Below, one piece after another: positions 49,586 to 58,057 of a stretch of DNA of 64,000 nt. How positions within the stretch are numbered: the stretch's first letter is position 1; each line of letters starts with the position of its first letter. The notes below the pieces were generated by a model. The model saw only the letters and a list, made by a program, of their open reading frames with translations, was not told the DNA's origin and searched no databases. The position numbers and the translations under genes were made by a program. Source of the DNA: Flavobacterium antarcticum DSM 19726 (GTDB taxonomy: Bacteria; Bacteroidota; Bacteroidia; Flavobacteriales; Flavobacteriaceae); contig NZ_ATTM01000005.1 in the NCBI RefSeq assembly GCF_000419685.1, positions 1 to 64,000 of the forward strand, in the 5' to 3' direction.

Positions 49586-51610
49586 TTAAATCAATCCAGC
49601 CCTTTTCAACAATGCTTCCGGTTTCGGTTCTTGACCTCTAAATCGTTTATACAAAACCATCGGATGTTCCGTTCCACCTTTTGAAAGAATATTATCTTTG
49701 AATTTTGTCGCTATTTCTTTATCAAAAATTCCCTTGTCTTGGAAATACGCAAACGCGTCTGCATCTAGAACTTCTGCCCATTTATAACTGTAATATCCAG
49801 AAGAATATCCGCCTTGAAAAATGTGCGAGAAAGCCGGACTCATAGCATTTTCGGCAACATCTGGAAACAAATTTGTTCCCGCAAAAGCTTCTTTTTCGAA
49901 TGCTTTTACATTTTCGATAGTTTGCACTTTCCCATGATAAGCCATGTCTAACAGTCCAAAACTAATTTGACGCATCGTTGCCATTCCTTCTTGGAAACTC
50001 GCGCTTTCCTTTATTTTCTCTACATATTCTTGCGGAATAATTTCGCCCGTTTCATAGTGTTTTGCAAATAATGCTAAAGCTTCCGGTTCGTAACACCAAT
50101 TCTCGAAAATCTGACTTGGCAATTCTACAAAATCCCAATACACTGAAGTTCCAGATAAACTTGGATAAACCGTATTTGCCAACATGCCGTGTAGTCCGTG
50201 TCCAAATTCGTGAAACAAAGTGGTCACTTCATTAAAGGTTAGGAGGGATGGTTTTTTAGAAGTTGGCGGTGTAAAGTTGCACACATTTGAAATATGTGGT
50301 CGGTCGTTCTTGCCATTTCTAATCGATTGTGATTTGTACGAAGTCATCCAAGCGCCGTTTCGCTTTCCTTTTCTTGGAAAAAAATCTGCATAAAAAACCG
50401 CAACCAATTCACTATTTTCGTCTGTAACTTCATAAGTCATGACGTCTTTGTGGTATTTTTCTACATCGAAAACTTCCGTAAATGTCAAGCCAAAAAGTTT
50501 GTTGGCGATTGTAAATGCGCCATTTAAAACGTTTTCTAATTTGAAATATGGTTTTAGTTTTTCATCATCCAAATTGAATAATTTCTGTTTCAATTTTTCC
50601 GAATAATAAGCGCTGTCCCATTTTTCCAAACAATCAATTCCGTCTAAATCTTTTGCGAAAGCAGTTAATTCTGCAAATTCTCTTTCTGCTGCAGGTTTTG
50701 CTTTTTCCAATAATTCATTTAAAAAAGAAATAACTTTATCCGGATTTTCAGCCATTCGTTCTTCCAAAACAAAATGCGAATGCGTTTTATAACCCAATAA
50801 TTGAGCACGTTCATGACGCAAACGAACGATGTTTTTTACATTTTCTTGGTTGTCAAATTCGTTGTTTTGAAAGGCTTTTTTTCCTGCCGCAATGGCAAGT
50901 TCTTTTCGCAATTCGCGGTTATCAGCATAAGTCATGAAAGGTAAATAACTCGGCATATCCAAAGTAAAAATCCAACCTTCTAATTTTTTGCTTTCTGCTT
51001 CCGATTTTGCTGCTTCAATTACGCCTTCCGGCAAACCTTTCAAGTCAGCTTCATTGGTAACATGTAAATGGTAATTATTCGTTTCTGCCAAAACATTTTC
51101 GCCAAAAGTCAATTTTAATTTAGCCAATTGTGTGTCGATTTCGCGAAGTTTCGCTTTCTGCTCTTCATTTAATAAAGCCCCATTTCGAACAAAACCTTTA
51201 TATTTTTTGTCGAGTAATGTTTGCTGTTCAGCGGTCAAATTTAAACTTTCTTTCTGGTCGTGAATGGCTTTTATTCGTTTGAATAAATCTTCATTCAATG
51301 TAATGTCGTTGCTGAATTCCGTCAATAATGGAGAAACTTCTTGTGCAATTTTCTGCATCTCTTCAGAAGTTTCAGCAGAATTCAAGTTGAAGAAAATCGA
51401 TGATAATCTGTCCAAAGGATTTCCAGCAAAATCTAATGCTTCTAACGTGTTTTCAATTGTTGGAGCTTCCGTATTGTGAATTATTGCGTCAATTTCTGCT
51501 TTTGCATTTTTGATGTTTTCTTCAAATGCAGGTTTGAAATCTTCCATTTTAATTTGAGAAAATGGAGCGGTTTCGTATTTTGTGGTGAATTGTTTTGTGA
51601 GTAGTGTCAT
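49586..51610 (-). CDS. M3 family metallopeptidase (dipeptidyl carboxypeptidase/oligopeptidase A type)
   Basis: 674 aa from the ATG at 51610 (MTLLTKQFTTKYETAPFSQI). The frame runs 29 codons further to 51697, but that part (LRTLRNTLRTSR) translates an intergenic repeat and is not protein. The zinc site is HEFGH at H467, E468 and H471 in TLFHEFGHGLHGM, with the third ligand Glu in YWDFVELPSQIFENW. NAAETSEEM-type N-terminal helices and the SHIFQGGYSSGYYSY stretch near the end fit Dcp/OpdA. It hydrolyses short peptides in the cytoplasm or periplasm; no signal peptide is visible, so cytoplasm is likelier. Confidence 0.92.
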   Translation of the reverse strand: MTLLTKQFTTKYETAPFSQIKMEDFKPAFEENIKNAKAEIDAIIHNTEAPTIENTLEALDFAGNPLDRLSSIFFNLNSAETSEEMQKIAQEVSPLLTEFSNDITLNEDLFKRIKAIHDQKESLNLTAEQQTLLDKKYKGFVRNGALLNEEQKAKLREIDTQLAKLKLTFGENVLAETNNYHLHVTNEADLKGLPEGVIEAAKSEAESKKLEGWIFTLDMPSYLPFMTYADNRELRKELAIAAGKKAFQNNEFDNQENVKNIVRLRHERAQLLGYKTHSHFVLEERMAENPDKVISFLNELLEKAKPAAEREFAELTAFAKDLDGIDCLEKWDSAYYSEKLKQKLFNLDDEKLKPYFKLENVLNGAFTIANKLFGLTFTEVFDVEKYHKDVMTYEVTDENSELVAVFYADFFPRKGKRNGAWMTSYKSQSIRNGKNDRPHISNVCNFTPPTSKKPSLLTFNEVTTLFHEFGHGLHGMLANTVYPSLSGTSVYWDFVELPSQIFENWCYEPEALALFAKHYETGEIIPQEYVEKIKESASFQEGMATMRQISFGLLDMAYHGKVQTIENVKAFEKEAFAGTNLFPDVAENAMSPAFSHIFQGGYSSGYYSYKWAEVLDADAFAYFQDKGIFDKEIATKFKDNILSKGGTEHPMVLYKRFRGQEPKPEALLKRAGLI

Positions 51611-51619
51611 GTATGTTTT

Positions 51620-51672
51620 AAAATTTAACCGCGAAGTTCGCAAGGTGTTACGCAAAGTTCGCAAAGTTTTTA
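51620..51672. repeat. GTTCGCAAAG-type intergenic repeat
   Basis: CGCGAAGTTCGCAAGG and CGCAAAGTTCGCAAAG follow each other (51626-51666). It is a short imperfect direct repeat common in intergenic DNA of these bacteria. It produces the spurious N-terminal extension of the M3 peptidase. Confidence 0.55.
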
Positions 51673-51813
51673 AATTAAGATTTTCAAATTGATTCAAGAC
51701 TAACCATTATTGATGGTTTAGCATAGATAGCAATGTAAATCCTTCTATTTTTTTTCTTTAAAAAATAAAAGATTGAAATGTATAGCTGGAAATAGCTCCT
51801 GAAGAAAAGTATT

Positions 51814-52296
51814 CTATTTCCCTAAACTTTCCGACCCTTTCAAAACTGCTTGTTTCAAGCCTTCCTTATAAGCAATCATTTTTTCTAAAATTACAGGATT
51901 TGAACTTCCGATAATTTGAGCGGCTAAAATACCCGCATTTTTCGCACCATTTAAAGCTACAGTTGCAACAGGAACGCCGCCTGGCATTTGTAAAATAGAC
52001 AAAACAGAATCCCAACCGTCAATAGAATTACTCGATTTTACGGGAACTCCGATGATTGGCAAAGGCGACATGGATGCTACCATTCCTGGTAAATGTGCAG
52101 CGCCACCCGCTCCGGCAATAATTACAGAAATTCCTCGAGTATGTGCATTTTTACTAAAATCAAATAGTTTTTCTGGCGTTCTGTGAGCCGAAACAATATC
52201 TACTTCTGTTTCGATTCCAAATTCTTTTAATATATCGATGGCGTCTTGCATAACCGGCATGTCGGAAATGGAACCCATTACTATGGCTACTTTCAT
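51814..52296 (-). CDS. purE: 5-(carboxyamino)imidazole ribonucleotide mutase
   Basis: 160 aa from the ATG at 52296; the frame to 52359 adds 21 residues absent from the family. It converts N5-CAIR to CAIR in purine synthesis. VAIVMGSISDMPVMQ, the conserved SAHRTPEKLFDF and IIAGAGGAAHLPGMVAS are diagnostic of class I PurE. It lies downstream of purK on the same strand, with a small membrane gene between, so the two pathway steps are encoded together. Confidence 0.95.
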   Translation of the reverse strand: MKVAIVMGSISDMPVMQDAIDILKEFGIETEVDIVSAHRTPEKLFDFSKNAHTRGISVIIAGAGGAAHLPGMVASMSPLPIIGVPVKSSNSIDGWDSVLSILQMPGGVPVATVALNGAKNAGILAAQIIGSSNPVILEKMIAYKEGLKQAVLKGSESLGK

Positions 52297-52307
52297 AATT
52301 TTATTTT

Positions 52308-52514
52308 TTAATTTGTCACGAAATAATTGATGAGATAATACATTGTAACTATTAGACAAATATAACAGATGATTAATAGTACTATCGAAAAAAACGCCTT
52401 AATTCTTTCTCCTAAATATTCTTCTTTATCCCGTAAAGTTTCAAAATTCACCTTCAAAAGACTTGATGAGTCGGTTACTCTAAAGAAATTGATAAGAGCA
52501 TCTAAAATATCCAT
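52308..52514 (-). CDS. Small membrane protein between purK and purE
   Basis: 68 aa. The N-terminal half is soluble and charged (VTDSSSLLKVNFETLRDKEE), then one or two membrane segments (FFSIVLLIICYICLIVTMYY, then LINYF). No homologue is known to me. The stop is 11 bases before the purE start and the gene start is 71 bases from the purK stop. Its reading frame is on the same strand and in the same unit, supporting a real gene. The repeat at 52545-52590 lies upstream. Confidence 0.65.
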   Translation of the reverse strand: MDILDALINFFRVTDSSSLLKVNFETLRDKEEYLGERIKAFFSIVLLIICYICLIVTMYYLINYFVTN

Positions 52515-52544
52515 CGTATAATTTAAATATATTTTTTCGAAACA

Positions 52545-52590
52545 AATTTCACAAATTTAATCTGTGAAAATTCGTGCAATCTGTGTTATT
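52545..52590. repeat. Third copy of the AATCTGTGAAAATT repeat
   Basis: The core at 52559-52590 (AATCTGTGAAAATTCGTGCA) matches 11728-11759 and 11880-11911 with few mismatches, 41 kb away. The right end reaches the last codons of purK (its stop ends at 52586). Confidence 0.6.
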
Positions 52591-53746
52591 TTTTTTGACT
52601 AATCACGCGAATCGTTTTCTTCACTTCTTCTGCTACTTTTCTCGCTTCTTCCATATTTGAATTTACAATTGTAACGTGGCCCATTTTTCTAAAAGGTCTT
52701 GTTTCGCGTTTGCCATAAATATGAGGAGTAACACCGTCAATTGCTAATATTTTCTCGATATTTTCATAAACAACATCTCCGGAAAAACCTTCTTCGCCAA
52801 CTAGATTCACCATAATTCCGTTGATTTTACTATCGGTGGCTCCTAAAGGTAAATCTAAAATGGCACGTAAATGATTTTCAAATTGCGAAGTATAACTTGC
52901 TTCAATAGAATAATGTCCTGAATTATGTGGACGTGGAGCAACTTCATTAATTAAAATATCGTCATTTTCGGTTTGAAACATTTCAACTGCTAAAAGTCCA
53001 ACGTGACTGAAGGCTTCCGAAACTTGCAAAGCCAAAGTTCTTGCTTTTAGTGCCACTTTTTCATCGATTCTTGCAGGGCAAATTACATATTCCACTTGAT
53101 TTGCTTCTGGGTGAAATTCCATTTCAACAACCGGATAGGTTTTAATTTCGCCTGATGGATTTCGAACTACGATAACGGCCAATTCATTTTTGAACGGAAC
53201 CATATCTTCAGCAATACATTCCACATCTGGAAGATTTTCTAAATCTGAGGCATCGCGAATTATCTTCACGCCATTTCCGTCGTAACCAAATTCAGTGCTT
53301 TTCCACACGAAAGGAATGGGCAATTTCCCACCTAAAAAAGCAACCATCAATTCTTTTAAAGAAGCGTAAGTTGAAAAGTCAGAAGTGGGTAAATTGTTTT
53401 CTTTGTAAAAAGCTTTTTGACGGCCTTTATTTTGAATTCCTCGAAGTGTTTTTGGCGACGGATATACTTTAATTCCTTCAATTTCGAGTTGTTCCAAAGC
53501 TTCTAAATTGACCAATTCAATTTCAAAAGTCAACACATCTACTTTTTTTCCAAAATTATAAACGGTGTCATAATCCATCAAACTTCCTTGAAAAAACTGA
53601 TTGCAAGCCATTCTACTTGGTGCTTCAGGACTTGGATCAAGAACGTAAGTTTGAATGTCAAATTTTCGAGTTTCGGATAAAAGCATTTTGCCCAATTGGC
53701 CTCCGCCTAAAATCCCAAGTTTGAAATCAGATGAAAAGTAATTCAT
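52586..53746 (-). CDS. purK: N5-carboxyaminoimidazole ribonucleotide synthase
   Basis: 386 aa from the ATG at 53746 (MNYFSSDFKLGILGGGQLGK); the upstream eight codons overlap the promoter. ATP-grasp enzyme that makes N5-CAIR from AIR, bicarbonate and ATP. LGILGGGQLGKMLL, VDVLTFEIELVN, FVWKSTEFGYDGNGV and the C-terminal INEVAPRPHNSGHYSIEAS are conserved. It precedes purE in the next purine step. Promoter: TTG, 20 bases, TATCTTTG directly upstream. Confidence 0.95.
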   Translation of the reverse strand: MNYFSSDFKLGILGGGQLGKMLLSETRKFDIQTYVLDPSPEAPSRMACNQFFQGSLMDYDTVYNFGKKVDVLTFEIELVNLEALEQLEIEGIKVYPSPKTLRGIQNKGRQKAFYKENNLPTSDFSTYASLKELMVAFLGGKLPIPFVWKSTEFGYDGNGVKIIRDASDLENLPDVECIAEDMVPFKNELAVIVVRNPSGEIKTYPVVEMEFHPEANQVEYVICPARIDEKVALKARTLALQVSEAFSHVGLLAVEMFQTENDDILINEVAPRPHNSGHYSIEASYTSQFENHLRAILDLPLGATDSKINGIMVNLVGEEGFSGDVVYENIEKILAIDGVTPHIYGKRETRPFRKMGHVTIVNSNMEEARKVAEEVKKTIRVISQKK

Positions 53747-53767
53747 GTTGTTGTGTTGTTGTTTGCG

Positions 53768-53798
53768 CAAAGATAGTTAGACAATTATGAACTGACAA
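53768..53798 (-). promoter_or_regulatory. purK promoter, TTG-N20-TATCTTTG
   Basis: On the minus strand TTG (53798-53796), 20 bases, TATCTTTG (53775-53768). Transcription would start near 53760 and give a leader of about 14 bases. Confidence 0.75.
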
Positions 53799-53814
53799 TT
53801 GATGCCACATATTC

Positions 53815-54351
53815 TTAACGTTTAAATTTCGCCATTGCTGCACGACTTGCAATTTGGTACGAAGGCAATTGACGCGGATATTCTTTCTCTATTAATTCAG
53901 TTAAAGTGCTTTTCAACCAAGGAAATTTCCCGCAAAAATGAGTCATTATCTTTAACGCGTTTACTTTAGTAGCTACTTTTTCGTCGGTAATAAACCAATC
54001 TAACGCTGTTTCTACGATTTCTTTTTCTTGCAAATCATTTAACGAAATCTTTGGAGATAAAATAATAAAAAGCAAAATGCGAGACATTCCTCGTACAGCG
54101 GAAACATGTTGGTATTTTGGAGCAATTTCAATTAATTGCGGTATATAATCAACAAGATGAAACACATCTTCTTCGGCAATTAGCTCGACAATTCGTGCTG
54201 CTTTATGGTGGTTTTGATAATTTAGGTCAAATGCAAGTTTGGTCAATTTTGCTAAAGAAAACGATTCATTCAAAACGGCCAATTTCAGTTCGTTTAAAGC
54301 AATTTTTGCCGCTTTGCCATTTTCTAATTTTTCTTTTAATTCTGAATTCAT
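53815..54351 (-). CDS. Hypothetical helical-repeat protein
   Basis: 178 aa, soluble, predicted to be almost all helix. Repeating pairs such as LAFDLNYQNHHKAARIVELI, LVDYIPQLIEIAPKYQHVSA and KVNALKIMTHFCGKFPWLKS have the look of HEAT/ARM-type repeats. The YPRQLPSYQIASRAAMAKFK ending is basic. Homologues in Flavobacteria are often labelled adenylosuccinate lyase by mistake; it has none of that enzyme's signatures. A binding or scaffold role is guessed. It is upstream of purK on the same strand, 68 bases before its promoter region. Confidence 0.7.
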   Translation of the reverse strand: MNSELKEKLENGKAAKIALNELKLAVLNESFSLAKLTKLAFDLNYQNHHKAARIVELIAEEDVFHLVDYIPQLIEIAPKYQHVSAVRGMSRILLFIILSPKISLNDLQEKEIVETALDWFITDEKVATKVNALKIMTHFCGKFPWLKSTLTELIEKEYPRQLPSYQIASRAAMAKFKR

Positions 54352-54441
54352 GATTGTAAATATAATAAATTAAAGGTGTTATTGGATTGAGGATTCAACT
54401 ATACTTTGCGGTACAAACGGGAGAAAAGAAGAAGTAATTAG

Positions 54442-54449
54442 TATATTTG
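54442..54449 (+). promoter_or_regulatory. -7 box TATATTTG for the GAF protein
   Basis: Perfect TAnnTTTG, 22 bases ahead of the ATG at 54472. Confidence 0.5.
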
Positions 54450-54471
54450 TGAGAAATACTTTTTCCAACAA

Positions 54472-56847
54472 ATGATTTACTCCAGCAATAACGACAGTCC
54501 GTTTCAAGTTCAAATTTCTTTTCATAAAGTGGTGGAAACTTTGGAAAATATAGCTGCTTCAGATGTGGACTATCGAGTAAATTATGCGAAAGGTCTTTTA
54601 GAAGAAGTACGAAAATATCCCGAATTAACCGAAGGAATAACGGACTTTTCAGAGCTTTCCAAGCATGAAGTTTTAGTAAAGTATTTGCTTTCCGACTTAT
54701 TTCCAACGGCTTTGACGAATAATGAGATTAAAGCTGCGGCAATTCCATTCAATAATATTATTTTTAATTATTCGGCACGATTTGGTACTATTTTAAAAAA
54801 TGCAGGAAGTGTTTTTGATATGAAAGTACGGGATTTTGATGATGAGGAAGTGTATGTGATGAGCTGTTGTTTAATTTTGAAAAATTATTACAAGCGAAAT
54901 ATTGAATTCGTAAAACCACTTTTCTACGATATTCCCGACAAGAACGGTGTTTTGTGGCATTACAGAATTTTATATAATGTCGATTTTGTTGAAATATTTC
55001 CAAATCCGAATACTAAAATTCTGACACCAGAAGAAATAGATTTGCTGATTGATAATTACGATAATTATGCCTTATGGCGCGAAAAATTTCCTCCTGGAAG
55101 TTGGGTTTTAAAAGGATTTGGAATTATGAGTTTGTACGATGCTACAATCGAAAATGCAGTTTCAAATTTAAAAACAAATCTGTTAGGCAAAATAGATTAT
55201 GCCGAAGATATTGCAAGAAAAATCGAACTTATTTTCAGGTCCATTTTTAAAGTTTCCGATTTAGAACTCGGATTTACCGCTGTGAATGTGGATGGTGGAA
55301 GTTTCATCAAAGCTCCTTTTAATGAAAATTTAAAAAGTTTTATTCTTGAAACTAATACTTTTGTATCGGAGGAACTTCCTTGCAGTCATCTGTTTGATTC
55401 GGTGGTTAAAGAGTACAAGTATTTGAGTGTTTCAGATTTAGAACTGTTTTTGAAAAAGAATCCGGATAATAAATTACTTCAAAATTTCTTTGAAGCTGGA
55501 ATAAAAAGTTTTTTGTTGCTTCCGTTAATTTCAAACAATAAATTACTTGGTGTTGTTGAAATTGTTTCTTACCAAAAAAGACAATTAAACAGTATGAATG
55601 CTCATAAAATGGATATCGTGATGCCTTATTTACAGGAAACGATGGAGCGCTTTTATGAGGAAGTGGAGATGGAAATTGAGGCAATTATTCAGCGGGAATA
55701 TACGGCAATTCATCCAAGTGTGTACTGGAAATTCAGGCAAGAAGCGGCACTGCATGTGGGTATCAAAACGGGATCTGAACTTCCTTATAAACAAATTAAA
55801 TTTGAAAATGTATGGCCGCTTTATGGCCAGATCGATATTCAAAACTCTTCCGTCTTTAGAAATCAGATCATTTTAGAAGATTTAAATACACAAATTGATC
55901 TGCTTAGTTCGCTATTTGAAATGCTAAATAAGAGGAAGCCAATTCCTGTTTTTGAATCATTGACGGATAATTTACAAAGTTTTAAAATGTTGCTTTCAAA
56001 GATGTTGCAAGCTGATTCTGAAAGTATGATTCACGATTTTATTTTAAATGAATGTCATCCAGTTCTCGAAAAGATAAGAAGTTCGGATTCTGAAATTGAA
56101 GCCCTTGTTGCCGATTATTTTTCTAAAATTGATCCGCAAACGCACATGATTTACAAAGCCAGAAAGGAATACGACTACACACTATCCGTAATTAATAAAA
56201 AATTAGCGGCCGTTATTGACTTGGAGCAAGAAAAAGCACAGTCGCTTTTCCCTCATTATTATGAACGATTTAAAACGGACGGTGTAGAACATAACTTATA
56301 TATTGGCGCTTCGATAAATCCGAAATTTACCTACAAAACAAAGTATTTAAAGTACTTGCGACTTTGGCAACTTGTCGTAATGTGCCATTTAGAGACGGAA
56401 TATAATTTGCTAAGGGGAAATTTAAAATACAGCTTAGATGTCACTTCTTTAATTCTAGTTTTCAATAGTCCAATATCCATTCGATTTAGAATGGATGAAA
56501 AGAGATTTGATGTAGACGGTTCCTACAATGCACGATATGAAGTTGTAAAAAAGCGGATCGACAAAGCAAATATCAAAGACACATCAGAACGAATTACGAA
56601 AAAAGGTACAATCGTAATCGTTTATTCGCAAAAACACGAAGCTTCAGAATACACAAAGTACATTCGGTTTTTACAAAAGCAAAACTACTTAGATGCTAAC
56701 GTTGAAAGTTTTGAAGTAGAAAATCTTCAAGGAGTTGCGGGTTTAAAAGGTTTTCGAGTTCCTGTGAATTACAAAAAAAACACAACCAATTTTAATTATC
56801 AAGAATTAATCGACGCATTTGAAAAATTTGAAAAAAATGGGATTTAA
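54472..56847 (+). CDS. Large GAF-domain protein
   Basis: 791 aa, soluble, no signal. The N-terminal 230 residues are unassigned and helical. The middle part (about 245-395) reads as a GAF-like sensor: IELIFRSIFKVSDLELGFTA, LQNFFEAGIKSFLLLPLISN, then NKLLGVVEIVSYQKRQLN. A long C-terminal region (400-791) has no recognised domain but includes a repeated acidic/basic helical part and ends in NYKKNTTNFNYQELIDAFEK. There is no kinase, cyclase or EAL/GGDEF output. It may sense a small ligand and act through protein contact; this is inference. It overlaps the convergent HD-PycTM gene by four bases. Confidence 0.8.
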   Translation: MIYSSNNDSPFQVQISFHKVVETLENIAASDVDYRVNYAKGLLEEVRKYPELTEGITDFSELSKHEVLVKYLLSDLFPTALTNNEIKAAAIPFNNIIFNYSARFGTILKNAGSVFDMKVRDFDDEEVYVMSCCLILKNYYKRNIEFVKPLFYDIPDKNGVLWHYRILYNVDFVEIFPNPNTKILTPEEIDLLIDNYDNYALWREKFPPGSWVLKGFGIMSLYDATIENAVSNLKTNLLGKIDYAEDIARKIELIFRSIFKVSDLELGFTAVNVDGGSFIKAPFNENLKSFILETNTFVSEELPCSHLFDSVVKEYKYLSVSDLELFLKKNPDNKLLQNFFEAGIKSFLLLPLISNNKLLGVVEIVSYQKRQLNSMNAHKMDIVMPYLQETMERFYEEVEMEIEAIIQREYTAIHPSVYWKFRQEAALHVGIKTGSELPYKQIKFENVWPLYGQIDIQNSSVFRNQIILEDLNTQIDLLSSLFEMLNKRKPIPVFESLTDNLQSFKMLLSKMLQADSESMIHDFILNECHPVLEKIRSSDSEIEALVADYFSKIDPQTHMIYKARKEYDYTLSVINKKLAAVIDLEQEKAQSLFPHYYERFKTDGVEHNLYIGASINPKFTYKTKYLKYLRLWQLVVMCHLETEYNLLRGNLKYSLDVTSLILVFNSPISIRFRMDEKRFDVDGSYNARYEVVKKRIDKANIKDTSERITKKGTIVIVYSQKHEASEYTKYIRFLQKQNYLDANVESFEVENLQGVAGLKGFRVPVNYKKNTTNFNYQELIDAFEKFEKNGI

Positions 56848-58034
56848 AGATTTTTGAAAGCGATCACAAACGCCGCTACTGAAATTAAAATACCAATCAT
56901 GAATATGGTATAAGTTATTCGAAGTAATTTATACTTTCTGTTTAAAACCAGTCCCAAATAATACAAATCTTTGATCATCGATTCGTACAAATAGTCTTTA
57001 TCTTTCATTAATTCTTTCATCGCCCAAGTATATTCTTCTAAAGGCATTTTGTAGAAGTTCCCAAAAAACAATAGATTTACCTTTCGTTCGTCAATATCTT
57101 TTCTAGTAAAAGATCCCGTGCTGACTTTAGGTCGTGTAGAAAGAATTGCAAATATGATGCTGATCACGCTGAAGAAAAGCATGATAAATGTAGGAATAAC
57201 AAGATGTGCATTTCTCGCAGAATCTAATTTTGGAATCAAGGTTGAAAGTGCGATTGAAATAATAATCGCATTTACTGAAAGAAGAATATTCGCTTTACTG
57301 TCTGCAATTTGACTCAATTTCGTATGATTGTTTAACGTTACACGAAACATCGTATCAATTCCGCGTTCTGGAACGTCAATTTTGTCTAATTTCTTTTTGT
57401 TTAAAAGTGATTTAGTGCTTTTTTTATCCTGCTTTTTTTGTTCGAGTACAGTGATGTTTTTTTGAAGTTGTTCAGCGTTTTTTTCTTTTATGGGTTGCCA
57501 ATTTTCCTTGGCATAATCCGTATAAAACTGATGTGAATCTTGAAAGAATTTCTGATTTTCGTAAGACCATTCTAAATCAGTAAACTTCATTTTGCGAGTA
57601 GTGCCAAATTCGAAACGCAGTAAATTACAATACTTAAAATAGTCCGGATTTCCAAAGTGAGCCCAGTCTGCGTCTCGAATGATCTTTTCTAATTTAGTTT
57701 GTGGTTCTTGATGCAATTCCGTTTTGCGAATCAATTGGCTTATAAGTTCAATTTTTGAAGCATCATAATGCTGTTCCTTTAAAAATGTTGTAGCAATTTC
57801 AATACTCAATTCCTCGTGCTTTTCGCAACCTTTTGTATATCCCGTATCGTGAAACCAAGCCGCAAGAAGTGCAATTTCCGTTTCATCCGCTGAGCAATTT
57901 TCAGCATCAAGTAATAATCTTGCACTTTTAACCACATTTAAAGTATGATTAAAATTATGGTAAGTATAATCTAAAGATAAATTATCTTTGAACAATTGAT
58001 TGACAAAATCTTCGGTTTTCTGAACGATACTCAT
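56844..58034 (-). CDS. HD-domain phosphohydrolase fused to a Pycsar-type membrane effector
   Basis: 396 aa. Residues 20-130 form an HD domain with the metal ligands H30 (YHNFNHTLNVV), H62-D63 (AAWFHDTGYT) and D121 or D123 (RDADWAHFG). A coiled, charged linker (180-220) follows. Residues 226-396 are the PycTM/Pycsar effector unit: NNHTKLSQIADSKANILLSV (the ADxKAn motif), two membrane helices (249-266 and 278-299) and a third near the C-terminus (375-393). In Pycsar systems such a module, triggered by cCMP or cUMP, breaks the inner membrane. Here it is joined to a hydrolase that might remove the signal. No uridylate or cytidylate cyclase is adjacent. Flavobacteria carry similar genes, so a housekeeping role is equally possible. 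Confidence 0.82.
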   Translation of the reverse strand: MSIVQKTEDFVNQLFKDNLSLDYTYHNFNHTLNVVKSARLLLDAENCSADETEIALLAAWFHDTGYTKGCEKHEELSIEIATTFLKEQHYDASKIELISQLIRKTELHQEPQTKLEKIIRDADWAHFGNPDYFKYCNLLRFEFGTTRKMKFTDLEWSYENQKFFQDSHQFYTDYAKENWQPIKEKNAEQLQKNITVLEQKKQDKKSTKSLLNKKKLDKIDVPERGIDTMFRVTLNNHTKLSQIADSKANILLSVNAIIISIALSTLIPKLDSARNAHLVIPTFIMLFFSVISIIFAILSTRPKVSTGSFTRKDIDERKVNLLFFGNFYKMPLEEYTWAMKELMKDKDYLYESMIKDLYYLGLVLNRKYKLLRITYTIFMIGILISVAAFVIAFKNL

Positions 58035-58057
58035 AAGAAAATAATATCCTGCAAATT

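Noticed and set aside
51611..51697. Extra 29 residues at the start of the M3 peptidase
   Set aside because: They translate the GTTCGCAAAG repeat (LRTLRNTLRTSR) and the standard family start is the ATG at 51610.
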